A stretch of DNA of 64,000 nucleotides from Falsiruegeria mediterranea M17 (lineage in GTDB: Bacteria; Pseudomonadota; Alphaproteobacteria; Rhodobacterales; Rhodobacteraceae), in the NCBI RefSeq assembly GCF_900302455.1, contig NZ_ONZG01000005.1:186001-250000 (forward strand), written 5' to 3'. The notes under the pieces are model-generated. The model had not been told where the DNA came from, made no database searches, and was given only the letters and a program-made list of their open reading frames with translations. Position numbers and translations under genes: made by a program. This document shows, one piece after another, positions 63,147 through 64,000 of the stretch (position 1 is the stretch's first letter; every line of letters begins with the position of its first letter).

Positions 63147-64000
63147 CCCTGCTAGACATAAACAAACTGACGGTCGAGTTTCCGACCCGTCGCAAGGTGT
63201 TCCGCGCTGTCGATGCAGCGTCGCTCACCGTCGAACCCGGTCAGATCCATGGTCTGGTCGGGGAATCCGGGGCTGGCAAGTCCACCATCGGCGCTGCCGT
63301 TCTGGGCCTTCTGGAACGTCCTGGTCACATCACCGGGGGTGATATCGTCTTCAAGGGCGATACCATCAGCGGCCTAAATGCGGACGCCATGCGCAAGCTG
63401 CGCGGCAAGAAGATCTCGATGATCTTTCAGGATCCGCTGACCTCTCTCAACCCGCTGTTCACGGTCAAGGAGCAGTTGGTCGAAACCATCCAGGCACATC
63501 ACGACGTGTCGGATGCCGAGGCCGTTCAGCGCGCGCGCGACCTGATCGACCGTGTCGGCATCCCCGACCCGGACACACGGTTGGATCAGTACCCGCACCA
63601 GTTCTCGGGCGGTATGCGTCAGCGCGTGGTGATCGCTCTGGCGCTGTGTTCCGAGCCGGATGTGATCATCGCGGATGAGCCGACAACTGCCTTGGACGTC
63701 TCGGTTCAGGCGCAGATCCTTGAGCTGATCAAGGAGTTGGCGCGCGAGCGTCAGGTGGGTGTCATCCTGGTGACCCATGACATGGGCGTGATTGCCGAAA
63801 CCACGGACGTTGTGACGGTGATGTACGCCGGCGAGGTGGTCGAGAGTGGCCCCACCGAGCAGGTCATGGGCCGACCTGAGCATCCCTATACCCAATCGCT
63901 CATCGCTGCTGTTCCGCGTCCGACGCTCAAGCTGCACCGTTTCCCGCAGATCAGCTATGGCGGGCGTGAAACCCGCTTTGCGATCGAGGATCTGGCGCGC
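63143..64000 (+). CDS. Peptide-type ABC ATP-binding protein (DppD-like), 3' end outside window
   Basis: The first 286 codons run open to the window end. Walker A is GESGAGKST (40-48), signature FSGGMRQRV, Walker B VIIADEPTTALD, H-switch LVTHDMG, and the oligopeptide-type C-terminal marker HPYTQSLIAAVPRP. This is the DppD/OppD half of the pair of ATPases; the second (DppF-like) would follow beyond the window. ATG 63143 shares four bases with the dppC stop. Confidence 0.95.
   Translation, partial: MTLLDINKLTVEFPTRRKVFRAVDAASLTVEPGQIHGLVGESGAGKSTIGAAVLGLLERPGHITGGDIVFKGDTISGLNADAMRKLRGKKISMIFQDPLTSLNPLFTVKEQLVETIQAHHDVSDAEAVQRARDLIDRVGIPDPDTRLDQYPHQFSGGMRQRVVIALALCSEPDVIIADEPTTALDVSVQAQILELIKELARERQVGVILVTHDMGVIAETTDVVTVMYAGEVVESGPTEQVMGRPEHPYTQSLIAAVPRPTLKLHRFPQISYGGRETRFAIEDLAR

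Overview
The window is about 60% GC chromosomal DNA, densely packed with protein genes that have alphaproteobacterial features. Several point to a marine member of the Rhodobacterales (Roseobacter group): ChpT beside a DUF3553 gene, an obgE-proB-proA block, a ribosomal protein L21 with a helix-hairpin-helix tail, a Tat-exported PhoX phosphatase, and many genes for methylated amines and one-carbon units. I see no phage, transposon, integron or CRISPR array, and no stretch above 300 bases without a gene. One tRNA gene (tRNA-Ser, CGA) is present.

Layout. 1-9.1 kb is housekeeping: a partial DUF3553 gene, chpT, proA-proB-obgE, a small lipoprotein, a GNAT-LysE pair, rpmA-rplU with a structured leader, two tandem DUF2059 genes and tRNA-Ser. 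9.2-17.9 kb is a catabolic cluster read leftward: an AraC/GlxA-type regulator, a Rieske oxygenase, and a six-gene overlapping operon (choline-sulfatase-like enzyme, SDR, beta-keto acid cleavage enzyme, aldehyde dehydrogenase, SDR, 3-hydroxyacid dehydrogenase). It looks designed to desulfate and oxidise a quaternary amine or related hydroxy acid. 18.1-25.7 kb holds a cation efflux protein, a dimethylglycine/sarcosine-dehydrogenase-like flavoprotein, an acyl-CoA synthetase and a folate/corrinoid one-carbon trio. Together with the preceding cluster it could take methyl groups to tetrahydrofolate.

26-34.3 kb carries phoX with a Pho box, a divergent Ppx/GppA phosphatase, rlmE, an eight-haem cytochrome c with a repeat-rich tail, a YihY protein and an AI-2E-family transporter. 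34.4-42.8 kb is a ten-gene rightward operon: a small helical protein, a second AI-2E-family protein, a YqjD/YqjE-like pair, then MoxR-DUF58-DUF4381-two VWA proteins-BatD. The second VWA protein has a degenerate metal site and a fused TPR tail. It is followed by an exported sulfatase, an exported HAD phosphatase, cardiolipin synthase and a small K+ channel. 47.6-52.2 kb is an AttE/F/H-like ABC export cassette plus a flavin oxidase-like protein.

52.4-64 kb is a second accessory island. Two paralogous family-5 substrate-binding proteins sit on either side of a leftward sulfatase/TPR38 pair. They are followed by a leftward isochorismatase-type hydrolase and an Fe(II)/2-oxoglutarate oxygenase, a divergent LysR regulator, and the permeases and first ATPase of the peptide-type ABC importer, which runs off the window. 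The co-location suggests uptake and intracellular desulfation/oxidation of a sulfated, peptide-like or zwitterionic compound whose identity cannot be read from sequence alone.
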